64,000 nt of DNA from Lutjanus erythropterus. Its lineage: Eukaryota; Chordata; Actinopteri; Lutjaniformes; Lutjanidae. Position 1 is the first letter of the stretch. Every line of letters starts with the position of its first letter. A program made the translations under genes and the position numbers. This document shows positions 13,391 to 26,500 of the stretch, piece by piece. The stretch lies in contig CM034610.1 in assembly GCA_020091685.1 (NCBI GenBank), positions 8,290,948 to 8,354,947 on the forward strand, read 5' to 3'. The notes under the pieces are model-generated. The model saw only the letters and a program-made list of their open reading frames with translations, searched no databases and had not been told where the DNA came from.

Positions 13391-14455
13391 CTTATAAGAT
13401 GATCTACCAGAATAGACTGGATCTTTTAGTTTGTAAACTCCTGAATGGATTCTGAGCTATCGCTTGTGGGCTCTGACTGTTAGTATTTCAATGAGGAAGC
13501 ATTTCATTCTGTTTCCCTGCCCCTATTTTACTCTCTCTTTGCTAATCAGGCCAACATCGATGCTTAAAATGATGAAGACATCCATTCACCAGCCACTACA
13601 TTAAACACTGACGTCGCCCTAAAAGCTGAAGCGATGGATGGTGGAGGTGATTACAGGCTTCAGTGACAAGAAGGCAGAGTGCTTTGATAATGTTGAAGCT
13701 ATTACTGTTGAGATTTTGTGAAATGTTTGAGTACATTGTTTCTGACATTTTCAAATAGTAGGAAAGAAACAAAAATGAATCCCTGAATCATACACACTCA
13801 TCCGTCATTGTGAGAAACAAAAGAACATTTGAAAAATCCTCAACCATGTTGGGGCTGAAAATTAAAATTAATATGTTGGGCACTTTTAGTCATAGCATCA
13901 AAACAACCTTCTTTTGGAGGCAAGTAATGTAACAAAAGCAGAAAAAATACCACACTGGCTCTTTTCCCCTGTGTCAAAAATAGTATCAGTGACAACAAAA
14001 TAATGTCAACATTAACAAAAAAGACTTAAAAGCCACTGTGATTAAAAATAAATGTGTATTAAAAGTAGATAAAATGACTATGTCTACATGAAAGCGGTCA
14101 ACACTGACATAGCTGTGCTAGGTTAATAAAGAGTCATAGATTTTCATCACGAGTTGGTGGAGACCAAACCAGAGCTAAAAGAGAGTGAATAGTGGACTTA
14201 CAGTCATCGGCTGACATTAAAAATTCCTAAGTGAATGCAGATTTATCTTTGAAGTAACTAAACCAGCATTACTGCCGGCACAACTTTGCCATCATTTGTC
14301 ATTTTAGGTTGCTAGCCAAGTAGCAGTGTTAATCAGTCCATCCATTTACTGACAGAAATATTCTGCTTACAGTTATAGCTTTCTGAATTGTTCCTCAGCA
14401 TATTACGGAGACTAATAACCCATAATTTTGACTTTGTCTCTTTGTCTTTCGTCAG

Positions 14456-14571
14456 GTGGCGAGATGGGAGCATCGCACACGGAGACTCACCCGGCTCTTT
14501 GGCAGCCCCTACCTGGGCTGTTACTGCCTGGGCTTTGTCATCATTCTGCTCAACGTGTACCGCAGCCACAG
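14456..14571 (+). CDS. pemt: pemt coding exon A (human-equivalent residues 32-70)
   Basis: 116 nt, entering in phase 0 and leaving with two bases (AG) of a split Ser codon. The acceptor is a pyrimidine-rich tract ending TTTCGTCAG, and the donor is GTGAAG at 14572. It encodes [20 protein letters not shown] and then a hydrophobic stretch ([18 protein letters not shown]), which corresponds to the second membrane segment of human PEMT. The basic loop RTRRLTR before it would face the cytosol in the accepted four-helix topology. The preceding exon should end in a sequence coding for NPLFWN(V). I found no such sequence in 1-14455. Confidence 0.96.
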
Positions 14572-17500
14572 GTGAAGCACCTACTTTGCTCTTTTTCTGC
14601 TCAACTGTAGCTAGCTAGCAAGAACAACATACACTACACACAACCCAGGTCAGTATTACCAGGGACTGTAACACTGTGTCCCACATTTACAAAGCTACCA
14701 GATCAGAGTTTCACTTTACTCTGCTGAGAGCAAACTTGCGTCTTTCCATTGCCCTTGTATGCAGTTGTCCAGCATGCAAAATTAGCTTTGTGTTCAGTTT
14801 AAACCAGGGGTCGCGTTAACCGAATATTTTCCGTCATTGACCGTTTTTTTTTAAAACAGTGATGGAAAAATCTGAAGGTCATCTGTCATTTTGACAGATT
14901 GCAATTCACACCCCTGACCACTTGGTGGCGGGTGAGCATATTAATTAGCTATTGTCTCTCTTGATGCATGACCTCATTGGTTTCACTTTGAAAAATGTCA
15001 CAGCAGCCGAGTGTCTGAAGTTTCTTCAAAAAGCCCAATAACAATGATGGTGTTGATAAAAGAGGTGAAAAAAGAGGGACTGATGCAGTGGAAGATGAAG
15101 GACAAACAAGTAATCAGCCCCTGGCAACTAGCGAGCAAGCGGCAGCAAGGAGGTCAGGAGGGAGTACAGAGTTCAGTGGGAGCAGGAGTTCTCCTGGCTG
15201 AGGAGGGAGGATGGAAAAATGTTCTACGACATATGTAAAACAGTGTGGATTCTCTGTTCAGCTTGTTCAGACTGAATATTAATTAAAAATGAATGAAAAT
15301 TAAATGCTATTGAATATGTCATTATTATCATTTTAAAAATTAAAGTGACTGGTAAAAATAGATTATGACGGGATTTTTATGACCCTGTCAGTCAAAATGA
15401 CAGACAATGAAAAAGTCTAGCGCAACCTCTGGTTTAAACACACCTTTAGTCTTATTGAATTGTAAGTGCTGGTAGTTCCATACATATTTACATATTTTTC
15501 TGGACTTGAACGTGGGGATGATATAAATACATGACTCGACAAAATATTTAACTTGCATTTTTAGACATTTCGATGTGGAAATGTTACACATTATAAATGT
15601 AATTACTTTTGCCATTGCCCCGTTTCTTCAGTTTCAGTTTCAATTTTATTTTATCGCTCCAGACCATGCATCATGATATGAAGTACAAACATAAAACATG
15701 GGTCTTTTGTCTTCCATTTTTGATCCCATCACTAATATTTTTATTACCTAAATAGAATAAACATATTTTATCTGCATTTCTTTCCTTTTTCTGTCTGTGT
15801 TAGGAGCATATCTATGCTCCCAGGGTCCTATGTTCCCTAGTTGAATAACCTCATAGTATGACGCATTAAGGAGACCTTTCAAAGGGTTTAATGTTCTCAG
15901 CAGTGTTTTTCTGCAGGTCAGATGTTCAGTCTATGTTTCCTTTGATCACTATTTTGAAATCACCCACCTACAGCTTACAGCCTACTGATGTGTGATATGC
16001 ACAGTCCATTTTTTTCAGTTCTGTTTCAGTTCCGAAACCTGAATTTGGATATCTGCCAATTTTTTTTTTATCATTTTCCCTCAATATTACATGAGGCTGA
16101 AACTAAACGTCAGTTTAGTTGTGAAAAGTTCTGAGTCAGTTGATGCTGATGAACATCCAGTCAGAATTTTCCACATCTGGAAAGCTTGTGTAGTTTGTGC
16201 AATCTAATCTGTCTAACAGCATCCTTCAACCATCACGGGGCACTGTTAGATCGCGGCGTGTGACATTCACATGTCCTGCAGATAGCACTGAGAGACGGCC
16301 CTCATTTCCCATGATGCATTGCTGAGAGTTTAAGTTTGCTGGCACATGACTTGGCCAGTACATTTCTTCACTCCAGCTTTATTTTCAGGCAGGAATCTGG
16401 AATGTGTTTTTTATATGCTAAGATAGAGCAAGTGGGAAAGGCGCTAATTATCTAGATTCATGCTGCTTAGCATAGCATTTACAAATAGAAAAGAAAAGGG
16501 CTTGGAATTGGAATGTAAACCAGTGGCGTTAGTCCGATGTGATAGATGACACGTTGATATCAGACCCTAAATACTGGATAGAATTGGTCCCACCTCTACT
16601 GATGTATACTCCTCTGAACCTATACCTCCCAGATTTGCAGGGAAGATAGTTTTCTTGACTTAAGGCATTGATACATCCACAGTGGCTGAATGGATTTTTA
16701 CCATTCAGACAATATTTATCTCCCATCATTCAATGAGTTCTTTCTTTCTTACAATGTTAGTTTGTATCAAGACATAAGCCCCTGAACACAGGAATGAGCC
16801 CTATGCGGTGACCAAGAAGTGAGAAGACCTTAGTTTTATTAGCTCTTTCCCCCTCCTGTTTGATTTCCTGCCCACTCCAACCCACTGACTCAACAGGAAA
16901 ATGCAGAATGGACTGTCTTATATAACTTTCTCAATTACCCAGTTTTGTTTCTACTTTCTTGCTGGCGCTAATTCTACATCCAGCTGAGCAGCCTTTGTTC
17001 ACTCTGTTCAGTTTCCAGCATGCAAGACTCGCTCTTCTTCCCTTTCACCCTGTTTCTCAGTTGTCATTCTTCTTTTTGTCTATTTTCCTCCTCTTTTTCT
17101 TCCACCTCTGTATCCTCCTCCCCTCCTAATCTCTGCCTACGGTTCAGTATGTGCCAGTGTCGCCCCACGCCTGCCATCATACAGTACCCAGTGGAAGCAC
17201 ACGCTCCCACACCTCCCACTATGGATCAAAATGATGAAAAAGCACTCTCAACAAAGCCACACATATACAGTATGCCAGTGCGAGAAGATTTTTCTTTTCC
17301 TCTCTCAAAGGATGTCTGTGATGTCTGTTGCCGGGCAACAACGCTTTTGGAACAAGCTGCTGCGAAGTGATAATTTGTCTTGCCAGTTTTCTCTTGTGCT
17401 TCTGAGGAGAATGTTTATCAACAGGCAGTGCGACATGAAAAACTAAAAATAGTACCTAACAATTCATTTACTCAGAGGTGCGAGGAGCAGAAGATGTGAA

Positions 17501-20500
17501 TGAAGTGAATAATGGCTCCAGTGTCCAATTGTTCACCCTTATTCATATGAAAGTCACTCTCACAAGTGCTTTTAGTTGTACTGCTGCACTGTAATGACAG
17601 AGAAATTACAATAATTGCTTGGAAAATAGAGACTGCTTTTTGTCATATTGCTTGTTTGCTGGCAAATTCAAAAGCACATGCTTCTACCTTTCAAAAGAGC
17701 TCTTTTGATTTTACACATGAAGGTCATTTTCCAGTAGTCATGGGGTGTACGACACAGCCTGTTGTATAATGTCTTCTGAGTGTTATATAAACTGACAGTC
17801 TGGAGTTTGAAATACATGTGCAAATACCAGGTAGGGAGGGTCCAACAAAAAGTATAAGAAAAAGAAAAAGAAGATTGATTGAATTGTGGGGAAATGTGTG
17901 GTTTGCAGGTGATGATTCACATCCTACAAAATTTATTAAGAAAGATTTGAGAGGAATAACCCTTTTGTGAGCACAGGAGAAGTCCTGCATCTTTTCCTTC
18001 AACTCATGAAAAGTATGAGCAAAAAAAGTGTTGCCTTTATGTACATATTCACAACTTAAGTTTACAAAATAAGCCACTGATGATTAGGAGGCAGCAGACT
18101 GTTGCTGCCTTTTGAAACTGTACTGAGACCATTTCATTTAACAGTGTGTCCAGAGTGAGCCATTACTGAATTCATTCAATATTTTCTTTTCGGTATTTGA
18201 CACGTATGGCTGACACACATTCATATCTGTGCTATAGAATTCCGTGTGATGTGTGAAAGAACGTCTCTTTCGCTGCCTGTGTCATTGAACACACATTACA
18301 GGTAATAAACAATTATTTTCAAATGGATACCCAGCAACCAGTGATACAGGCAGATGAATAATACCTTAACACTGCTAAATTGACACTCTGTTGTTATGTA
18401 TGATGCATAATAATGATCTGCAGTTGACGGCAGTTATTCTGGACGAGCCTCCTTGTTAAAGTAAGTGATTAGAAAGGTAGCTGGATGGTCACTCTGTCCT
18501 CTGCTGCACAGTGGCTGTTTGATTAGCTGCTAATTAAAATAAAGCCAGACAGAGAGCTACTGCTGCTTTGCTTAATGCGATGGAGATTGCCATGCTTGCT
18601 CAGGAAGCTGGTTCAAGCATCCCATTCCTGTGGGGAAAAAATGCAGTAGTCAATAGTATAAGCGTTTAAATTTAGCCTCTTTATTTCTGAAAGCTGTTTA
18701 ACCCTGACAGAATAAAATAAACTTGTTTTATCATTTGAAAGGGAGCAATATGTAACGTCTTGACTGCCCCACGGCGCAGAATGATTGTTTTTCCACATGT
18801 GGTTGCCTGAGGACTAACAATTACTTCTTCACATGCTGACGATACAGCTTTCAAAATTCACTTTCTGCCTCATTAATCGTTTGCAGAAAAGCTCCTCGGG
18901 CGTGAGACAATTGCAGGAGTGATGCAAGTGAAAGTACAAACGTCATCTCAGTTTTTCAGACAGCCATCTAAATTTTCTTACAAGGATGGTGCACAACACC
19001 GTCAACAAAGATGGATAATTGCACTGAGTTGTGAACAGCGGCCGTTCCATCCGTGCTGGCATGGTGCAAATGGTTTTCCACAGGACAGCGTGGCAAGGTA
19101 AAGGCGTTGTTTACCTCCATGTTGTGATGGAGATGTGTTTGGTTGCGCAACAACTGTAAGAGCCTTTCTTCTGCAGCTCTTTATCCAACAGCTCATTCTG
19201 GGTGGTACAGATTTTGCCTACCTGCTTCTGGAGGTAAAGGTCCCGTTCTTTTTTTTTTCATACACAATGTTACGCGACTCACAGTTGGCGCTCTTTTACA
19301 GTTTTGATGGGCATGAAACTTTCCCAGTTAAATCATCAGTACAAAAGATGAACAGCTGTGAAAAATATCTGGTTCCTAGATTTAGAAAAAGGAATGATGG
19401 AAAGTGACAGACACCTGGCTGGAAGGGCATTTGTTACATGAACTGTTATGAAAAATATATTTTACTGACATAAAAGAATTGTACCTAATGTAAAATATCA
19501 AATAGACGCATATTACTGATTCAGTGGTGATTTATTTAAATTAATCAAGTAACAAATGCATGGTGGTCAGAACATAAACTGAACAAATTGTTACATTATC
19601 CAGAATTTATACAACATTTATGCATAGAAAAGCTACCCCTATGTTATATATTTTGCTGAGTTGTGTTCTCACGTTATCCCAAGTGTTTACAAAATGATTA
19701 AACACAGAGAAGTTTGTAATTTATTTAAAGCAGTAGGGTGTTTCCTATAAGCCACTAGTTGCTATAATTTCCAAGGAAACACAGGATTTACTGGATATGC
19801 TGGAGAGCGAGGAAGGAAGTTCGAACACGTTACTTAACGTAATGTGAATAAACTTTAATACACAATCTCTCCCACAATGATGGTTGTTTAACACTGAAGA
19901 CAACAACTCCCATGATTCCACGCTACTTCATTAAACTTTGTCTTTTGTTATTTTTTTATGTGAGACACCCCTAATGTCTGAACTCACATATTGTGAGTTT
20001 AAATGACATTTATGATGTAGTTAACTCTACAGCATTGCTAACAAAGCATTGCTAATCTAGGTGATAAATAATGACATTTAATGTAGCATTTTCACAATAA
20101 AAGCCTCCCAGTTGTTTGCTGGTAGAACATTTTTAATGTGAAGCAGTAGCAGAAAATTAGCCCACAGTGACATTTCCTCTTTTGTCCAACCAGTAGCCCA
20201 AAACCCAGAGACTCTTTACTATCATAAAAGGCAAAGACAAGGAGCGTATCCTCACATTTTTGTTTGAAAAATAACTGAATTGATTCACCTAATCTAATCC
20301 AGAGGTTTCCAGACTTTTTTTATGTCATGGAAACCCACAATAGATGCACATCAGACTGAGGACCCTAAATCTGAGAGGACTTTGTCTCAAGGAACCCCCT
20401 CTAAGTTTTCCTACACGTTTGGAAGGGGAGGGTGAGGCAAGGTGTTTGCGGTCTGACTCACAGGATGTGTATTGTGGGTATCAGTCTGACATTGGTCGCT

Positions 20501-23500
20501 TGTTTCCGATTGCATAGCAGCATCCGGTATCTGTGTTTTCGAAGTCCTTGTGAAACTGTGACCACCTAAAAACTAGCAATCTACATGCTGAAAATGACAA
20601 ATTAGCTCCTGGGTCGCTAACAATGTGAATGTACATAAGCTAGTAGCTATTACCTTTTCTTTTGCCATGATTAGACGTTTTAATGCTCGGGTTTGCCTCC
20701 CCATGTGCAAATGTTCCACCAAAACAAGTGACCGCCCTCAACACAATTTTGCTGCAGCACTGTCGCCGCATCCTGAGTTTAGCACTGCTCAAGTCAATTA
20801 TGATTAGCTTAGAGAAATACAAACAATCCAGAGCATTTTTTTCCGCGATAGCAGAATGATCATGTGTGGAGCAGGACCTTTTTCCAGTCTATGCAAGACT
20901 AGCATTCTGCAAGCTCACCGATAGATGCCACTAAATCCTGCACTGGTCCTTTAAAATACCTTATCCATTCTTTTGCTGACATCCACCTATAACCCACTCA
21001 TGGACTATTTGAGTAACCCACTAATCGTTACAGGCCTAAAAAACAGTAAATTCCCACTATAACAACTCTAGTACAGCTAAAATACATCTACAGGTCAACA
21101 GTGAGACAGATATCGCTTACAAACTACACAAGTACTGACAGATAAACGCAGCAGCACTATTCCATTTGACAAAAGAGACATTTTTGGTTGAGAAAGGAGG
21201 CTATCACAGTTTGTCTGCAGTTGACCCTGCTGTCAAGCAGGACCACAGTAGGACGGGTCAGCAGGGTTGTCCCCTGCAGTGAAGTTGCAGTGGAAACTCA
21301 TGTAGTTTCGTCTCAATAAAAATGGTCCTCTGGAAAAACCTCATTGCCGATTCCAGTCCCAACTAACAGACAGACTGATTGAGCAGCAGACTAATTACTT
21401 TACAGCTTCATTGTTGCGCTGCTTGTTTGACGGTCTAATTGACTTACCCATACAATGGCGTGCTGATTAGCTGACTGACGGCTGTGTCTTTTTATAGCTC
21501 CAGCACCGATTTATAGGCAGTTTAACAGACACGCAGAGGATCTATGGTGTGTATTTTCATCCATTAAGTACACAGCAGTGATGCTCTCCACTGATTATGC
21601 TCAATAATAAAGCTTAAAAAAAATCTCCAGGGAGTTTAACAAGTCCATTAACTGTGTGTTTAATTGGCACACTTGCTATTCACAGGAAGCCTAATGAGAT
21701 GGGAGGATTGGGATTTACACATTCAGAAGTATTAAATGTGATGTTACATTAACACTCTCTCTGAGCAGGAAATATTAAAAAAAAAGAAGAATATATTAAA
21801 AGCCATATTTAGAATTTTTGATTCAATGTTTGGAAACAGGCCAGCAAATATAAAGAGGAACCTTCTCCCCTCCATGTTGTAGTTTAGAATAGGAGTAGAG
21901 TGTCTGCATATCTGATCCTTTTAATCTGCAGTGGGAAATTGTGATGTTCTGAAACCTGATGTTCATTTCTTAGAAAATAGTTTCTTCCTAAATGCAAGCA
22001 TTTGCTGTTGCACAAGACTAAAGGCAAGTCAGGGTTGCAAGTGGCTTCGAGGGTCAATGTGATGCAAATTTTGTCGTCCTCACACCCGTATGTGTAAGTC
22101 TGTCATGCGCAGCCCAAAGTTTGTGATCGCAGGGTTGCAACGTCCCATAGAGATGATCTTGCGACCTTGAGAAACACTAGTCTAAGTTATGCTAGTGGCT
22201 CTGTTAGGCTGTATTTAGGCACAGTGGTCCCATGAGCTAAATGCTAACAGAAGCATACTAACCTTTACACAGTAACAATGCTAACATACTGATGGTTAGC
22301 AGGTAGGCCTGTGATGTTTGCCATGTTCACGGTCATAGTTTAGCATAAGTGCCACTAAACATAAAGTACCGATAAGGCTGATGGGAATATCTAACTGAAA
22401 TATCCCAACAACTATAGGATGGATTGCCATGAACATTCATGCACAACTCAGGATGAATTGTAATCACTTTTCATTTAGCATAAATTTCAATCTGATGAAT
22501 TGGTTTATGACCAAATAGCCCACCTGCAAAATCAATGACATTCCCATCAGCATCGGCTCTGTGTTGTGTTTACTGTGTAGCAGATTTTAGCACGCTAACA
22601 TACTAACCAAAGTGATAAGATAAACATTACACTTGCTAAACATCAATATACAGTTTTGTATTGTCATTGTGAGAGTTTTAGCCTCCAGTTGCTTTATATG
22701 TGAACAGCCAAGGTCAGTGGCAGCAGCAAGGACAAGGAGGGCAGCTGCCGCTCTCGTGAACACACACAGGTCTTTGTCACTGCAGCTGGAGTTTTTTAAT
22801 GGTTTGACTTTTTCAACTTGCTGCGGTGCCTCTCGGTGTGACCATAGCGATTCCACTGTGAGGGGAACAATACAGAAGCTAAATTTATCCTATTAAGTTC
22901 CCTGAATGATACACCTCCTCAGAGCCAAGAAAAGACAGATCAATGAGGAGAGACACCACTGGAGAAGCATCAGCTTCAATCTCTGATTACATAGTCTGTG
23001 ATACTAGTTAGCATACATTGCTATATTAATCTTCTCGTATTGTTAACCATTTTTGGTAGTATTTTAATATTGCAGACTAACATCTGTTCAAATGCACAAT
23101 GTGTTTTAAGATATAGGCAACAAACTTCCAACCCTCCTGTCTTGAACCAAATAAAGGTACTGAACAGCCCTGATGGAAAAGGTTAGTGAACATGCATACT
23201 GTAGGAGGATTTTGTCTGCAGGAGCTCTTTGACTCTGTTAAGTCCTTCTCTATCCTGAGGGAATGTTCACAATTAAAGCTGTATGCATATAAAATAACAG
23301 TTTATCCAGTCTGATTTTCAGTGATTCAGGATTGGTGCTCAGGGCTCTGGAAAGTGGCTGTCAGTCACGACTGCCATTCTGCTTGTGCTTCAGGGGCGAT
23401 CCTGTGACCAAATGTGACATTTTTAGTAAAGGTTCGTTCTGACTTTAGTTTCAACCAGGTGATTGGAAAATGTGGAGCGTGTAACTCGGGGGGAAAGGTT

Positions 23501-26500
23501 TGGAGAATCAAAAGTAACATCTTGTAAATCCTGCACGAGTTTTATTTCATGTCTTTCCGGTGTAATTTAAAGAAATACACCTGTGCATTGTAATTGACGT
23601 GATGGTATGTTTGTTGAACATGGTGGAGAATGTAGGTCAAGATTTATGCTGTATTTTGCTATTGTATTGATTTGAAATTCCAGAAGGATGTTATTTTTAT
23701 GTGTGTGTGTGTTAATGTGTTTGTGTCTAGGGGGGCATTGACCATGGCTAACACAATACATCTTGACTGTTTTGACATGCAATTGTGCCAGAAATGTGAA
23801 AAGCTTTAATTTTAAACATCGTGTCGACACCCTTGTTTCTAAGTTGCGGCAAAAGATTGGCTTCCTCTAAAACCATCTTCCCCCTGCTTTGCAGGAAAAG
23901 AATTATTGAGTCAGTATTTCTGTCAGTTTTAGACTATAGTGATGTCATTTATAGACATGCTGCCTCGTCTACACTTAAATCCTTAGATTTTTTATTTTAT
24001 CACTCTGCTCTACATTTAATTGATTGCAGTTGTCTTTAGATTAATTGTCCAGGAATGTTTTAAATTTGTTTTTTTATGTTTTTAAATGGTGTGTACATTC
24101 AGGTCTCTCTTACAAATGAGACTCTGATTCAGTGGGACTAAACTGAATAAATATTAAATATAAAAATTCAGGTGTCGTGACAACTCATCACATTGAAGAA
24201 ACAAGTTCAGAATCAAAGTGTGGTTGCGTGATACCACCAGCTTTGCTTCTTGTGTGTCTTGCTTTTCTGAGCTCTGCTGTAGTGGTTCATTGTGAGAGGG
24301 ACTTTGTCTGACTCCAACACTGAACCTTCCTTCTCTGACCCTCAAATACTTCCTCCTCCTCCTCATCCTCTTGTCTTTCTTTGTGATCAGACTTAACGTG
24401 TTTTATTCTGAAAGGTTCAAAGAGGGCAGATCTATTGCCTTGACAGGAGTGAGGCTTTATTTCCATTCTTTTGTTAACATACTCAAATATAACATTGAAA
24501 AAATATTTTATCCTATACCATAAAACAGAATGGAAGTGAAATGACAGCATTAAGAAGCATGTGTCTTATTTCTAGACGCTAGGGAGTGCACTACATCAGC
24601 CGTGACTCGTCATCAGGTGTAACAGTACATCTGGCGGTCAGTCCCTCATACACACTAACCCCCTTCCCCCTAAGTCCCCCTTTCCCATCTCTTTTCCAAT
24701 CCAAATCCCAGCAGTGTGCCTTGCTAGGTCAGCTTACTTAACAGACAGCTCAGCGGTCGCTCTTTGTGTTTGACGTGGCAGAACAACACACCGCATCACA
24801 TTACACTTCCTGCTTCCTTTGACAAAGGGAGAACGCCATAAGACTCAAAGCACAGACCCCGTAACCCAGTTTTCTCTTATTAACCCCAAACCTAGTTTTT
24901 GATTTGGGAGTCATTTTTGTACGGAACACAGCATTCAGACTGCAGCCCACAGGTGTCTTCATGCGCAGACAAGCACACAAAACTGCATCCACCCGCGGAC
25001 CTGTGTGGGCTGAATTATAATTCGCAATGTTAGGAACTCTTTCAATGATGCAAATGCTAAATTTTTGAGGTCTTGTGACGTTCAGAGGCTGTGGGGCACT
25101 GTAACTCGATTTACAAAGCTATAACATGCAAAATAAAGAGCATAATGGGAGCTAACATAATAATAATAATAAAAAGTTCAAGGGTTATTTAATGATCATT
25201 TTATAGCATAAGGTTGTAAAACAAAATAAGCACAATAAGCACAGAGCAAATCATAAACTAGATTTACAGTTGTGTCTCTGCAAACCAATCAAGTTGCAGT
25301 CATTACTTGTCTGTTCATACTCAAAAACCGTGTAATAAAGATTTTGAAGGACTTTAATGAAAGATATGAAGTGTATTTTTTAGCAAAATGAAAGTTAACA
25401 CTATATTGACATGTGATTCCAGTGAATAATTTCCAGTGAGAAACATGCTGTCTTCACTTAGAGGCTCTTTTTTACAGAGGAGTACAGAGGACTGATAGAG
25501 AGCTGAAGATTATGATGTCATGGTGAAGTTGACCTTTGACTTTTTGGATATAAAATGTCACCACATGATCATTTTATCCTGTTAGCTATTTATGTGAAAT
25601 TGTGTTACATGTGCCAAATTTGAACAGATTACTTCAAAGCATTCATGAGATCCTGCATGAGATCCACAAGAATGGGACAAACATCAGGTCACAGTGACCT
25701 TGAACTTTGACTTCTGACCACCAAAATAGAATCAGTATATCTTTCACTCAACATAAACATTTGTGCCAAGTTTAAAGAAATTCCGACCAGGCGTTCTTGA
25801 GATATCGCGTTCACAAGAATGGGACACACAGACAACCCAAACACACAATGCCTCCAGCAGTGACTGTCTCTGGCATAAAAAACTATTAATTTTGATGGAG
25901 AGAGTGGGATGAATTTAAAAGTCTCACAGCCAGGGAAAAGAAGCTGCTCTGTAGTGTGGTGGTACGGCTGCAGCTTTTGCCAGACGGCAGCAGGGTGAAC
26001 TAGCTGTGGCTGGGGTGGGTGTACGGGTCGATCATTGACCACTGAGCCCTCTACCATCTACCACCTTTGTGTTCCCAAAGCATTGCCTTAAGGGTTTTTT
26101 GGTGAACTTCCATTTTTGATATGTGGGAGAGAAAATATAAAGAAGCTGTTGCTCCTGGTCATTGCATTAAAGTTATATCTCCATTCATTATTTTGGATGT
26201 CATCGTCCATCTGCAATGTTTCACTGTGGAAGTCATCACAGGCCAAATCAGTAGACATCGTGGGTATTGTCTTTTCGTATCCTTCGGGCTCCTTAACTCC
26301 TTCTTATCACTGATGCTCAGTAGATGGGTACCAGTGTTGTACTGGGGAGTTTTTATCAGCCGTGGCAGAGTCTTCCTCTCCTGGGCCTCAGGCTGAGTAC
26401 CAAATTTCGATACTTTCATGGCGCTGACCGAATTGCTTTGATCCTATTGCGTATCAAAAAACATCATGTCATTCAGTAACAAATTTTGATACTCAAGGAG

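Larger units (their letters stand above)
1..14455 (+). other. pemt: pemt upstream intron (3' part)
   Basis: No exon is recognised here. It ends at the acceptor TTTCGTCAG before 14456. Contents: a receptor-half-site-rich repeat at 540-765, an AT-rich repeat at 2139-2660, a degenerate multi-copy repeat at 6690-6890, a GC-richer TE-like segment at 9120-9516, a degenerate tandem array at 10795-11255 and a short TE-like piece at 13297-13390. The rest is AT-rich, apparently non-coding DNA in which I see nothing specific. All open frames are short (under 110 codons) and resemble no known protein. Confidence 0.85.

Noticed and set aside
17020..17370. 116-codon plus-strand open frame.
   Set aside because: It starts in a pyrimidine-rich, low-complexity stretch (Ser/Phe-rich) and has no recognisable domain.
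25689..26057. 122-codon minus-strand open frame.
   Set aside because: It spans the junction of two unrelated repeats, so it is accidental.
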